Assembly (NCBI RefSeq): GCF_002075795.1
Contig: NZ_CP020472.1
Coordinates: 4,830,501 to 4,894,500, forward strand
Direction: 5' to 3'
DNA length: 64,000 nucleotides
Origin: Shewanella japonica
GTDB lineage: Bacteria > Pseudomonadota > Gammaproteobacteria > Enterobacterales > Shewanellaceae
Each line of letters begins with the position of its first letter. Positions within the stretch are counted from its first letter, which is position 1. Position numbers and translations under genes: made by a program. Positions 9,303 to 18,561 of this stretch are shown piece by piece. The notes under the pieces were generated by a model. The model saw only the letters and a program-made list of their open reading frames with translations. It did no database searches and was not told the origin of the DNA.

Positions 9303-9437
9303 TTCGCTGTGATGAGATAGGCCTGTATTTGACTATTATTGGCCTAGCTCTTTTAAGCATTTCTATTAATCAGCTCTGTTAAAGAGTGGCCCTTATTGAT
9401 AACAAGCTCGCAATGGGCTTGTTATCGATTGAATAAC

Positions 9438-10577
9438 TCACTTCATATCGCGAAATTTAGCCCACTGCTCACGCTGCTTTTCGGTTAAAAAACTCCATGC
9501 AAGTACGCGAGTAATCTTGTTTCCCTGCTGCATCTCAATGGTTTTAACCGTATCTACAGACAATTTATCGAGTAAGGCATAACACGGTTTTAAGTTTTCA
9601 GATTTAGAAATTAACGAACTAAACCATAAACATTGAGTTCCAAATTGTTGGCTTTCTTTAATCATATTAGCCAAAAACTGTTGCTCGCCGCCTTCGCACC
9701 ATAACTCAGCTTTTTGTCCGCCAAAGTTCAGCTTAGGGTCTGTTTTAGATGACTCTGCACCAGTTTTACCTTGATGAAGGTTCGATTTCATTCTCTTGGC
9801 GCGATTTGCTGCGAGGTTAGCATTTTTCTTGATGCTGCCCTTAGTCGCGTCTTCAAGTGAGCGATGAAACGGCGGGTTACACATAGTCAGATCAAACCGT
9901 TCATCAGCATTGATAATGCCTGAAAAAATGGCACTCGGGTTAGCTTGTAAACGTAATGATAACTTTGAGGTTAGTGACTTATTTTGTTCAGCAATTTTAG
10001 CCACATTACTAATGGAGATAGGGTCTATATCACTGGCAACAAACTGCCAGCCATATGACTGGATACCTAATAACGGATAAATACCATTGGCACCCGTTCC
10101 AATATCTAACGCTGTCACCTTGGCACCTTTTGGCACCTTGCCGTTGACACTTAATAAATCCGCAATGTAATGCAAATAATCAACACGACCTGGCACAGGT
10201 GGACACAAAAAACCTTCAGGAATATCCCAGTGTTCAATGTCATAATCCAGCTTTAATATCGCGGCATTGAGACTCTTTACTGCTTCAGGATCTGCAAAGT
10301 CTATTGATAAATTTCCATAAGGATTAGTTTTAACAAAGTGGGACAATTTGGGACACTTTTTAATAAGTGATTCAAAATCATAACCTTGCAAATGTTTATT
10401 TCGAGGATGTAATGCTTTAGGTTGCAATCGCCCAGTGGTGAGCTTCTGCTGCGACTTTTTGCTGTGCTTATTGATCGATTTGGTCTGTCGGCGTTGACTC
10501 TTGACTGGCTTGTTATCAAGTTTAGCGTTTTTCGAATGCTTTGCTGCGCCTTTAGAAGGCGCCTTAGATGCTGTCAC
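9438..10577 (-). CDS. rlmF: 23S rRNA (adenine(1618)-N6)-methyltransferase
   Basis: The protein has the RlmF signatures: an SAM-binding LDIGTGANG loop at 158-165, the catalytic NPPF at 234-237 followed by HRSLEDA, and the GGEQQFLANMIKES segment. It methylates A1618 of 23S rRNA. At 379 residues it is longer than E. coli RlmF (308) because of a Lys/Ser/Gln-rich basic N-terminal tail of about 60 residues, probably an RNA-binding extension. It ends a short leftward unit with the FliL-like gene upstream (16 bp gap). Confidence 0.93.
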   Translation of the reverse strand: MTASKAPSKGAAKHSKNAKLDNKPVKSQRRQTKSINKHSKKSQQKLTTGRLQPKALHPRNKHLQGYDFESLIKKCPKLSHFVKTNPYGNLSIDFADPEAVKSLNAAILKLDYDIEHWDIPEGFLCPPVPGRVDYLHYIADLLSVNGKVPKGAKVTALDIGTGANGIYPLLGIQSYGWQFVASDIDPISISNVAKIAEQNKSLTSKLSLRLQANPSAIFSGIINADERFDLTMCNPPFHRSLEDATKGSIKKNANLAANRAKRMKSNLHQGKTGAESSKTDPKLNFGGQKAELWCEGGEQQFLANMIKESQQFGTQCLWFSSLISKSENLKPCYALLDKLSVDTVKTIEMQQGNKITRVLAWSFLTEKQREQWAKFRDMK

Positions 10578-10593
10578 AGATTCAGTGCTCTAT

Positions 10594-10995
10594 TTAATCG
10601 TACAAATACTTGGTAAACAGTAAATTCACTACTAATTCACTACCCGTTTCTTCTGCGAGAAGCCTGTTAACCGTTTCATAGCACTCACGGCGAATGTCTT
10701 CACGACCAGTGAGTGACTTCACTTTATCTTCGGCTTGATTACCTAACACTTCAACAATGGCTGAGCGTAATAAAGGGTCATGATGTTCAATTAGCAATAA
10801 ATGGTCAGGATCTTTCACCATCAATTCGACACCGATTTTAACAAAACCTAACTTCTTACGATTAGAAATATAGTTAGTGACAATATCAGGTTCAAAACCA
10901 TAATAAGCAAAATTTTCTAAGGCTTTTTCATCTGCGCTTTGCACATTCATTGAAAATATCAGTGAAAGAAAAATTGCGTATACGTACTTTGCCAT
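10594..10995 (-). CDS. FliL-like small secreted protein
   Basis: The 133-residue protein has a signal peptide (cleavage probably after NVQSA). The body resembles the periplasmic domain of the flagellar protein FliL: the IGVELMVKDPDHLLLIEHHDPLLRSAIVEVL run is typical, as is the C-terminal LLAEETGSELVVNLLFTKYL. FliL itself is anchored and sits in a flagellar operon. This one stands alone beside rlmF and ubiC, with no flagellar genes nearby. Shewanella genomes carry such stand-alone FliL-like proteins; whether they act at the motor is unknown. Confidence 0.75.
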   Translation of the reverse strand: MAKYVYAIFLSLIFSMNVQSADEKALENFAYYGFEPDIVTNYISNRKKLGFVKIGVELMVKDPDHLLLIEHHDPLLRSAIVEVLGNQAEDKVKSLTGREDIRRECYETVNRLLAEETGSELVVNLLFTKYLYD

Positions 10996-11073
10996 CGTTA
11001 ATCAAACTCCATTATTGATATAAGCGTTGTCGTGATAAACTGCACCCGTTTTGTAAATTTTAACGAGTAATGA

Positions 11074-11664
11074 ATGACAGTAACCAGCTTAAGCTTTCCA
11101 TACGGTGAATCTATTCAATGGTTTTCACCTGAGAACTTCCATTCTATGCCAAAAACAGCTTTAAAAGAATGGTTACTTGCCACTGGCAGTTTAACTCAAA
11201 AATTAAAAAGCTGTTGCCAAGATTTTGAAGTAAAGGTGTTAGGCGAACACCTGACGAACCCTTTAGCAGGTGAATGCCCTAATCAAAGCCGAGTATGGGT
11301 CAGAGAAGTGCTACTTTGCCTTGATGGTAAACCTTGGGTATTTGCACGCACGTTGATTCCAGAGAGCCTTACAGAACATCAGCAACATAACTTTAAACGT
11401 TTAGGCTCTAGGCCGCTTGGTGAGTTACTTTTTTCGAGTAATGATATTGTGCCAGGCAAAATCGAAGTGGCTGAATTCGAGAGCTGTAGTAAGTTAGCAC
11501 AACTAGCGACGAGTTTATCTCAAGCTGTATCGGAGCCATTATGGGGACGCCGTCGCTACTTTACTTTGGCAGATCAGCAAATCATTGTGAGCGAAATATT
11601 TCTCCCTGCCGCAGTAAAAATTATCAATAGTGAATTAGCACCTTCAATGGCTTGCACGGACTGA
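11074..11664 (+). CDS. ubiC: Chorismate pyruvate-lyase
   Basis: UbiC removes pyruvate from chorismate to give 4-hydroxybenzoate, the first step of ubiquinone ring synthesis. The 196-residue protein has the family hallmarks: WVREVLLCLDG (substrate-binding Arg), ARTLIPES, and the LGSRPLGELLF segment, then the late WGRRRYF motif. It is slightly longer than E. coli UbiC (165). The usual partner ubiA is not adjacent in this window. It is followed by a strong bidirectional terminator. Confidence 0.93.
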   Translation: MTVTSLSFPYGESIQWFSPENFHSMPKTALKEWLLATGSLTQKLKSCCQDFEVKVLGEHLTNPLAGECPNQSRVWVREVLLCLDGKPWVFARTLIPESLTEHQQHNFKRLGSRPLGELLFSSNDIVPGKIEVAEFESCSKLAQLATSLSQAVSEPLWGRRRYFTLADQQIIVSEIFLPAAVKIINSELAPSMACTD

Positions 11665-11691
11665 TAAATCGTTTTATTTACAACTAAAAAA

Positions 11692-11711
11692 GGCATGGTA
11701 AAGACCATGCC
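11692..11711. terminator. Bidirectional rho-independent terminator
   Basis: The inverted repeat GGCATGGT-aaag-ACCATGCC is flanked by A-tracts on the left and TTTTATTATTTT on the right. It serves ubiC on the plus strand and the M6 protease gene on the minus strand. Confidence 0.9.
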
Positions 11712-11734
11712 TTTTATTATTTTGCATCAGTTTA

Positions 11735-14599
11735 TTATCTACAGCTCTGCCTTTTTCGCATCAATAAACTCAGCATGAACAGTGATAACCAGCCTAGGCT
11801 ACCTCCACTACTTTCACCACTATTATCGGGTGCATCTTCAACAACTGCAGGTAAGAAAAATGTCCAGGCACTTTTTTCTACATTGCCCTTTTCATCAGTA
11901 ACAGTGAGTATAATCTGATATTCACCTTCAGTTGTATAAGTGTAATTAGCAGGGTTTTCACCCGTTAATGTCGTGCCATCACCCATATCCCATGAATAAT
12001 CTAATGCACCAAAGCCACCAGTTGTATTATTGGTCATTTTGACGGTCATATTGTTACTGCCCACAATGGCAATAGAAAAATCAGCTGTAAGCTCAATCAC
12101 CACTTCAACAATACGACTATAACTGGCACTGATACCTGTTGAGTCTGTCACGGTTAGCGTCACAACAAACCCGTTAGAACTACTATAGATATGTGTAGGA
12201 TTAGCTAAATCACTGCTAGCACCAGCTTCACCAAAGTCCCAAACATAACTGTAGTCACCATCACCTCCCTGCACTGATGCGGAAAAAGCAGCCTCAAAAT
12301 CAGTCACAACAACATCAAAATCCACTGTGATTTCTGGATCGTCTGGATCTGAGACAACAATATTTCTGCTGAACTCGACAGTCGCAGTTTGGCTACTGGT
12401 CGACTGAGCGGTGACATCCATACTCAAGCCTAATTGTTGTAATACCATGCCTGATTGCGGCTGAAGCGGTGCACTAAAGTCGTTACTATCGTCAAACTGA
12501 CTTTGATTACTTAAATGATTATCTGAACCATAAGCCGTTTGCGGATACAGGCTAAAACTTGCATCGCGCACTTGCACATCACTACTGCCATTCATAATCA
12601 AGTTTTGGTCAGCATCGACAACACCGATTAAACTATAGCCTGCATGCTCACTGACATTGTTGTCTTCGTAATTGCTGTTTTCTAGCCATAACAATACGCC
12701 TGGCTCATAGCCAATATTTTCTAACCCTTCGTCAAGGCCTTGATAATTGCGAAGCTGTGCAATATAGCGCTGCGGTAAGCCTGGGACGGTATCATCAATG
12801 CGAGCATAACCATCTACATTAACCGATGACACGGTTTCGGCGTCATCACTGAAGATCTCACTACCTTCAGCCGTGAGTGAAATATTGTCGACTAACATCC
12901 CAAAGCCACCTACGGCTTGATCTGTGATGTAATTAATTTGCAGTTCCACGCTTTGACCTGCATATGCAGATAAATCATATGTCAGCTCAACCCACGCATC
13001 ACTGCCGCTTCCACTACTGATGTCGGATGATTTCCCTGATATATAGTGATTAACGTTGTTATATAGCGGATTATTAGCAGTTGTATGATTACCTGCGATT
13101 GCAACATTGTTAATCAGCACCTGGCTATAATCATAATCAACTTCAATATCCCACAATGCATAAAAACTCAGCATTAAGGGAGATTGCGCAGGCAAATCAA
13201 GATCAATCGTCATGGTATTGGTCATCATGTGCCCTTTACCTGAGTAGTATTGATATTCACCAGCATAAGGCGCTTTAAAAGCAATGTTAGTTACTGGTAG
13301 CGGAATCGATAATTGATTCACTTCTTCGGCATTCACCGCACTGACAAGATCAGCACTTAAGCCTGTTTCACCAATTTCTGCCCAATTAATAGTGCGCTCA
13401 TTGACCCACTTCCCCTTATAACGTTCTTGCAGGTATGAACGTGCATATGGGCTAAAACCTGACGGTTTGGTGCCTGGAATATATGTCCCACCAGCAGCTT
13501 GCCCTACCCAAGTACCTCCAGCCATTAGCGACCAGCTCCCTACTGGTGAGCCATCACCGCCGTAGCTTGTATCATATTCGTCTGGCAGACCTAGATCATG
13601 GCCAAACTCGTGGGTAATCACCCCTGAGGCTGAGTCGATAGGCTGCACGGTATAACCGTAGACCTTCATTGATGTACCAGGAATCGTGGAGCCAAATGTA
13701 CTTGCGCCAACAAAAAATCGATGCGACCAAATAGCATCAGTGCCTAGCACGCCACCACCGACTTCCTCACCTAAGCTAGAATGAAAAATAACGATGTGAT
13801 CGATCATGCCGTCGGCTTCATCGAGATTGCCGTTATTATTTAAATCATAAGGATCTTCAATATCAAATTGCGCAAGCTCCGCCGACGTCATACCTGCAAC
13901 CGCTTTCGTAACAGCTTCCATCACCAGTTCAGGCACTGCAACATCATTGTCATTATTATCAGCATCATTACCGCCATAGTAAGCAGCATTATTATCAGCG
14001 GTTACCCAGCCTTTGACTTCTCCGTTGAATGAAAAGGTTCCGCCAGATGCTTGATCAAAGTATTGATAAGCCGTTTGTAGGTTTTCACCGTTTGGTCCTG
14101 CAAAGCCGCTAGATGAAAATAAAATGTCTTCATAATGCGTTACAGCATAATCGCTGTAATACATTGCAGTGTCAGATGGGGTTAATTGATTATCGTTGTA
14201 AGGTAAGTCCGGAAAATCAACTAATACAGCCAAGACATTCACGGCTTTTTCAACATCACTATCGGCCAATGTTGATACTGCTGCGACATTTTGTTGCTGC
14301 TTTTTATTCGCTAAAACCTGATTAATTCGTTTTGTTTGATTTAAAGGAACCGCTAAGTTATTTGCCCGTGCTTTACGGGTAAACTCTGCAACAGCTTGCT
14401 GCTTTTGCAGCTCGGTAGCATCAGGGCTTAACTCACCACGTTTGGTTAGCCAGTAAATAATTTGCGGCTCATTGATAACACCGGCATCGGCAGGTGACGT
14501 GTATTTAACAGGTGCAGCGATTGAAGAAGCACTCAATGCTAATGACAAAGTCAGTGCTAACGGAGTAAAACCTAATTGAGAATGCTTAAAACTAACCAT
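11735..14599 (-). CDS. Secreted M6-family metalloprotease with PKD domains and GlyGly-CTERM tail
   Basis: This 954-residue secreted protease resembles immune inhibitor A. It has a signal peptide (to about residue 29), a propeptide, and the zinc motif HEFGH at 330-334 followed by DLGLPDEYD. A jelly-roll/MAM-like region comes next, then two PKD repeats in the last 250 residues (each with a WDFGE or WDMGDG core and LTVTD strand). The C-terminus is SGGSLGWLSLFMLSLLMRKR, a GlyGly-CTERM signal processed by rhombosortase. The ATG at 14599 shares TAATG with the upstream lipoprotein gene and has AAGGGA before it. Residues 49-74 resemble a stretch of that lipoprotein. Confidence 0.88.
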   Translation of the reverse strand: MVSFKHSQLGFTPLALTLSLALSASSIAAPVKYTSPADAGVINEPQIIYWLTKRGELSPDATELQKQQAVAEFTRKARANNLAVPLNQTKRINQVLANKKQQQNVAAVSTLADSDVEKAVNVLAVLVDFPDLPYNDNQLTPSDTAMYYSDYAVTHYEDILFSSSGFAGPNGENLQTAYQYFDQASGGTFSFNGEVKGWVTADNNAAYYGGNDADNNDNDVAVPELVMEAVTKAVAGMTSAELAQFDIEDPYDLNNNGNLDEADGMIDHIVIFHSSLGEEVGGGVLGTDAIWSHRFFVGASTFGSTIPGTSMKVYGYTVQPIDSASGVITHEFGHDLGLPDEYDTSYGGDGSPVGSWSLMAGGTWVGQAAGGTYIPGTKPSGFSPYARSYLQERYKGKWVNERTINWAEIGETGLSADLVSAVNAEEVNQLSIPLPVTNIAFKAPYAGEYQYYSGKGHMMTNTMTIDLDLPAQSPLMLSFYALWDIEVDYDYSQVLINNVAIAGNHTTANNPLYNNVNHYISGKSSDISSGSGSDAWVELTYDLSAYAGQSVELQINYITDQAVGGFGMLVDNISLTAEGSEIFSDDAETVSSVNVDGYARIDDTVPGLPQRYIAQLRNYQGLDEGLENIGYEPGVLLWLENSNYEDNNVSEHAGYSLIGVVDADQNLIMNGSSDVQVRDASFSLYPQTAYGSDNHLSNQSQFDDSNDFSAPLQPQSGMVLQQLGLSMDVTAQSTSSQTATVEFSRNIVVSDPDDPEITVDFDVVVTDFEAAFSASVQGGDGDYSYVWDFGEAGASSDLANPTHIYSSSNGFVVTLTVTDSTGISASYSRIVEVVIELTADFSIAIVGSNNMTVKMTNNTTGGFGALDYSWDMGDGTTLTGENPANYTYTTEGEYQIILTVTDEKGNVEKSAWTFFLPAVVEDAPDNSGESSGGSLGWLSLFMLSLLMRKRQSCR

Positions 14600-14883
14600 T
14601 ATAACGACTTCCCTTTGTGACATTTTTTATAGGCATCATTGCGTTTAGCAATATATTCATTAATAACAGCTTGCTGTTGTGCCTCAGTCATTTCAGGCGT
14701 GATATCACCTCGGTTTAGCAAGTTGTTTCTAATCCCTTGAGTATTTAATGGAGGTGGCGTTGCACCGCATTGTATTGTTGGTTTAGGGGCAGTCTGTTGT
14801 TGCGAGGCCGATTCAGGCATTGCTGCTTGATGACTACAAGCCAACAAATTTGCGCTCAAAAGTACCAATAAAGTCCGTTTCAT
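14599..14883 (-). CDS. Small lipoprotein coupled to the M6 protease
   Basis: This 94-residue lipoprotein has a lipobox LLAC (C16), a Pro/Gln-rich linker to about residue 50, and then a segment NLLNRGDITPEMTEAQQQAV at 54-73. That segment closely resembles the protease propeptide region (WLTKRGELSPDATELQKQQA). Stop and start overlap with the protease gene (TAATG), so the two are translationally coupled. I infer a role as envelope partner, inhibitor or chaperone of the protease. The family itself was not recognised. Confidence 0.75.
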   Translation of the reverse strand: MKRTLLVLLSANLLACSHQAAMPESASQQQTAPKPTIQCGATPPPLNTQGIRNNLLNRGDITPEMTEAQQQAVINEYIAKRNDAYKKCHKGKSL

Positions 14884-15069
14884 AATTCAACTTATAACAG
14901 TGTAGATTAACTGAACATTAACAGTTATTACCCAGCGATTACAAACAGGCAGATAAGGTTTTTTGTCTCCGCTCCAACGCCAATGTTCACACAGGTAGAC
15001 AGCTGAGGTAACATACTGATTATTAAGTTAAATTACAGCCTGTTGTCATCAAACAGTAAAAACAAAAAA

Positions 15070-15085
15070 GGCCGCTATTGCGGCC
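15070..15085 (-). terminator. Rho-independent terminator of the MarC-family gene
   Basis: GGCCGC-TATT-GCGGCC is followed on the minus strand by CTTTTTTGTTTTT. It lies about 40 bp after the stop codon of the MarC/YhgN gene. Confidence 0.85.
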
Positions 15086-15125
15086 TAATAATACGAAGTT
15101 ATCCTAAAACAAGATCATTTGCTGT

Positions 15126-15719
15126 TTATGCAGTGCTCTTCATGTAGCTCGACACACCATCTAAGAACATTTGTACAGATATCATCACTAGCACCATTCC
15201 CATTAAACGCTCTACCGCTGTCAGGCCTTTCTCGCCTAAAATGCGGGTAAAGACTTTATAGAAGAGTAATATCACCGCACTCACCCCCCAAGCAGCGACT
15301 AATGCAATAGTCCAATCTGTCATTCGTGAGCTGTCACTATGAGCAAGCAATATCAAAGCTGCTAGCACTGACGGCCCCGCCATCAAAGGAATCGCCATTG
15401 GCACAATAAAAGGTTCTTCACCCGCTGCTAAACCTACAACCCCACCAGGCTGCGGAAAAATCATTTTAATCGCAATTAAAAATAAGATAATACCACCAGC
15501 AATACTGACGGATTCTTGGCGTAAATTAAGGAAGTTGAGAATCGCCTCACCAGCAAATAAAAACAACAACATAATCGCTAGAGCAATGAGTAACTCACGT
15601 ATCAATACACGGCGACGCTTTTTAGGCTCTATGTGACGCAAAATTGATGCAAAAATTGGTAAATTCCCTAACGGGTCCATGATTAAAAACAGCATCACAG
15701 CGGCTGAAAATATGTCCAT
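15126..15719 (-). CDS. MarC/YhgN-family inner membrane protein
   Basis: The 197-residue protein has six hydrophobic segments and the family opening MDIFSAAVMLFLIMDPLGN, very like E. coli YhgN. The loop GEEPFIVPMAIPLMAGPSVLAAL is the second conserved MarC motif. The frame can be opened 27 bp upstream, but the ATG at 15719 matches YhgN. The family is often labelled NAAT transporter, yet transport has hardly been shown. It is a single gene with its own terminator. Confidence 0.88.
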   Translation of the reverse strand: MDIFSAAVMLFLIMDPLGNLPIFASILRHIEPKKRRRVLIRELLIALAIMLLFLFAGEAILNFLNLRQESVSIAGGIILFLIAIKMIFPQPGGVVGLAAGEEPFIVPMAIPLMAGPSVLAALILLAHSDSSRMTDWTIALVAAWGVSAVILLFYKVFTRILGEKGLTAVERLMGMVLVMISVQMFLDGVSSYMKSTA

Positions 15720-15944
15720 TACATTTATTCTATTAATAATTAACAAAGAATCGCCATTGTATACTTAATACTGCGATATTGGAGGTATGAGCAGTAAATT
15801 TGTTTATATACTCACGATTTTGGCTATGCTTTACCGTGTAAATTCTGATGATGATGAATAATCAAGCACCACAAGTATTAAGTTAATCCAAATACTAGGA
15901 TATACTTGATTGTTTTTTCCGTTTCTTAGATTCTTTTGGATTCC

Positions 15945-17546
15945 ATGCTCTATCTAGTTGCCAGCTGTATCGCACTTTTATTCGGTCCGCTTTTTTATCG
16001 TTATTTCTCTTCAGGAAGTGGCTTACAAAAAGGCCTGGATGGATTTATTTTCGTCTCGTTAGGCGGATTAGTGCTAATCCACATTTTGCCTGAACTCCTT
16101 GAACATGGCGGTATCATTACCCTGTTGTTTGTCGTGTTCGGTTTATGGGGACCAACTGCCAGTGAGCGCTTATTTCATCGTTATTCTGAAATCACCCACA
16201 ATGTCACGCTTACATTAGGTATTGCCGGCCTTTTGCTGCATACCATTACCGATGGCGGCGCGATGGTTTTAGCCCAGCAGGAAGGTAACTCCATATTGCT
16301 AGCCTTGGGCGTCATCATGCATCGTTTGCCTGTGGGGCTCGCTATTTGGTGGTTATTGAAACCGCAAGTTGGCACGCAATGGGCCAGTGTCGTTCTTACT
16401 GCAATGATGGTATTAACAGGTGTTGGCTATTTTGCCGGAGAACAACTGCTACAACATTTGAGTATCGAAAATACCGTGTACCTGCAAGCATTTGTTACAG
16501 GTTCTATTTTGCATGTTGTATTACATCAACCACATGGCAATCAAAATGATGATCGTCAAGGACGTTACCAATATCAAGCAGGCATTGGCAGCCTATTAGG
16601 CGTAGCCTTACTAGCAGTATTATTGCTAGTGGATACGGGTGGCGACGCTCATAGCCACCATAGTCATGGCTCAGGGCAATTTTTAAATTGGATACTGACC
16701 ATTTCGCCTATTTTGATATTAAGCTACCTTATTGCTAGCCTGCGCTTTAAGGCCGGATTAACACCGCAAAATGAGCGCCTTTCTAGCCGTTGGCTGCAAC
16801 GTCTCGCTGGCCCAGAGGCCTTAATTATTACTTTGCTGTTATTGGGCCCTTGGTTTGCGATATATCAAGCAATTGAGTTACTAATCATTGGCGCATTACT
16901 CAGTCTAGGCAAGGTTGAGTTAACCGATCCACACGAAAATCTTCCGCAATCCAGCTGGCGCTTTGGTTTTGCTCATTTAGTGGATAGAAGCGCACCTTGG
17001 ATTGCATTAAGCCTGATATTGGCTAATTTAATTGGTCACCCATCAGTACACCTTGAGCACCCAGCACTGCAAGTTTTCTTACTACTTGTTGTATTCCTAC
17101 CTATGCGCTTTTGTAACCTAGGCGCTGCAGTATTGGCTTTATCGCTTGCGTATAGTGGTTGGCATAATGTGGCTGTGGCTTTTGCCTTAATCGCAGCGCC
17201 AGTGCTGAGTATCAGTCAACTTAAACTGATGAGTTGGACAATGCGTATCGCTCTAGCCTCTGTTATCGCTTTAGCATTATTATTCGCCAATATTTACTTG
17301 GTTGATTGGCATCAAATGCTCACCTTACCCGATACCGTAAATGTGGCTGCAGTGATCATTGTCGGGCTGATTTTTAGCGCTTGCTTGTTACGTTTAGGCC
17401 CAAGGAAGTTTCTCAGCCGTTTAATGATTCAGTTCAATGCTCATAATCATGACCACGCACACGGCCATTCACATAGCCATACACACAGTCATCAACATGA
17501 TGATAGTCAACACACTGGCCATCAGCACAAAGAGCATAAGCACTAA
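15945..17546 (+). CDS. ZIP-like metal transporter fused to a second permease half, His-rich tail
   Basis: The 533-residue polytopic protein has two parts. The first 190 residues look like a ZIP-type transporter: hydrophobic helices, an HILPELLEHGG motif, IMHRLPVGLAIWW (H-x2-P type metal site) and a LHVVLHQPH end. A His-rich linker (HSHHSHGSG) follows near 240. The second half (about 250-500) is another set of about eight helices resembling a permease. The C-terminal 30 residues are a string of His with Ser, Asp and Gln. The ATG at 15945 is chosen; a TTG 9 bp upstream is also open. Substrate (zinc, manganese or another divalent ion) cannot be told. Confidence 0.7.
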   Translation: MLYLVASCIALLFGPLFYRYFSSGSGLQKGLDGFIFVSLGGLVLIHILPELLEHGGIITLLFVVFGLWGPTASERLFHRYSEITHNVTLTLGIAGLLLHTITDGGAMVLAQQEGNSILLALGVIMHRLPVGLAIWWLLKPQVGTQWASVVLTAMMVLTGVGYFAGEQLLQHLSIENTVYLQAFVTGSILHVVLHQPHGNQNDDRQGRYQYQAGIGSLLGVALLAVLLLVDTGGDAHSHHSHGSGQFLNWILTISPILILSYLIASLRFKAGLTPQNERLSSRWLQRLAGPEALIITLLLLGPWFAIYQAIELLIIGALLSLGKVELTDPHENLPQSSWRFGFAHLVDRSAPWIALSLILANLIGHPSVHLEHPALQVFLLLVVFLPMRFCNLGAAVLALSLAYSGWHNVAVAFALIAAPVLSISQLKLMSWTMRIALASVIALALLFANIYLVDWHQMLTLPDTVNVAAVIIVGLIFSACLLRLGPRKFLSRLMIQFNAHNHDHAHGHSHSHTHSHQHDDSQHTGHQHKEHKH

Positions 17547-17556
17547 CAACCAGCTG

Positions 17557-17579
17557 CGCTCTCGAGATCATCGAGAGCG
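17557..17579 (+). terminator. Hairpin after the ZIP-permease gene
   Basis: CGCTCTCGA-gatca-TCGAGAGCG is followed by TTTGTCTGTT. The stem is perfect but the T-run is short, so this is a likely but not certain terminator. Confidence 0.65.
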
Positions 17580-17707
17580 TTTGTCTGTTGCAAATCAATT
17601 GCCTCTCGCTATTAACTTAATAGTGAACTTGCTCCTCAAATAAGCAAAACTTGTCCACTACGGCTTTTAGGTTATGATGAATTATCATCCTTAAAAAAGT
17701 CGAATCT

Positions 17708-18469
17708 ATGTGCATCTTATTCATTGCTGTCGACATGCATCCTAAATGGCCACTTATCGTATGTGCCAATCGAGATGAGTTCCACCACCGACCTACCGAG
17801 CCTGCTCACTTTTGGCCACAAGATGCCACAACACAAATTTTGGCAGGTAAAGATCTTCAAGCAGGTGGAACCTGGCTTGGGGTAAATCAATTAGGCAATT
17901 TTGCAGCGCTAACTAATATTCGCCTTCAAACCAGTGAAGATGGAATGCGCAGTCGAGGCGAATTAGTACTAAAAGCGCTCGCTGATGACAATACCTTCAA
18001 CCCGCAATGGCTTGCCCAACATGCTGATAACTACAGCCCTTTTAATTTGGTCTATCAATACGACAAACACTTATGGTGCTTCAATAGCGTCACGGCAGAA
18101 AATACACAACTCAAAAAAGGGTTTCATGCCATCAGTAACGGCGCATTAGATGATGTGTGGCCAAAAATGGCTAAAGGACAAATGGCACTTGAACAACATG
18201 TACTAAAACATGCCGCTCCCGACATTCCCCACATGCTTGAGCTAATGCGAGATCAAACACAAGCGCAAGACAGCAATTTACCCGATACTGGCATTGGACT
18301 TGAGTGGGAGCGGTTACTGTCGGCTATTTTCATCAAACATCCTGAATACGGTACTCGTTCCACCAGCGTAGTACTTCAAGATTGTCGAGGAAATATAGAA
18401 TTGACAGAAGTGCGTTATGACGGCAAGGGAAGAAATTTAGGCCAACAGCAATTCACTATTAGCCTCTAA
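17708..18469 (+). CDS. NRDE family protein (TANGO2-like)
   Basis: The 253-residue protein begins MCILFIA and contains the diagnostic ANRDEFHHRPTEPAHFW motif at about 19-35, then AGGTWLGVNQLGNFAALTN. This is the NRDE/TANGO2 family, conserved from bacteria to man. The Cys2 position suggests the Ntn-hydrolase-like fold used for this family. Its reaction is unknown; links to haem or lipid metabolism have been proposed for eukaryotic members. It stands alone. Confidence 0.88.
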   Translation: MCILFIAVDMHPKWPLIVCANRDEFHHRPTEPAHFWPQDATTQILAGKDLQAGGTWLGVNQLGNFAALTNIRLQTSEDGMRSRGELVLKALADDNTFNPQWLAQHADNYSPFNLVYQYDKHLWCFNSVTAENTQLKKGFHAISNGALDDVWPKMAKGQMALEQHVLKHAAPDIPHMLELMRDQTQAQDSNLPDTGIGLEWERLLSAIFIKHPEYGTRSTSVVLQDCRGNIELTEVRYDGKGRNLGQQQFTISL

Positions 18470-18561
18470 GCTGAAGATAACCCTTCTGACTAAAGCCGTG
18501 ACAAAGATTAGCTCCTGTACATTAAAAACGGGATCTATTTAGTGGTGCAAATAACATGTGA

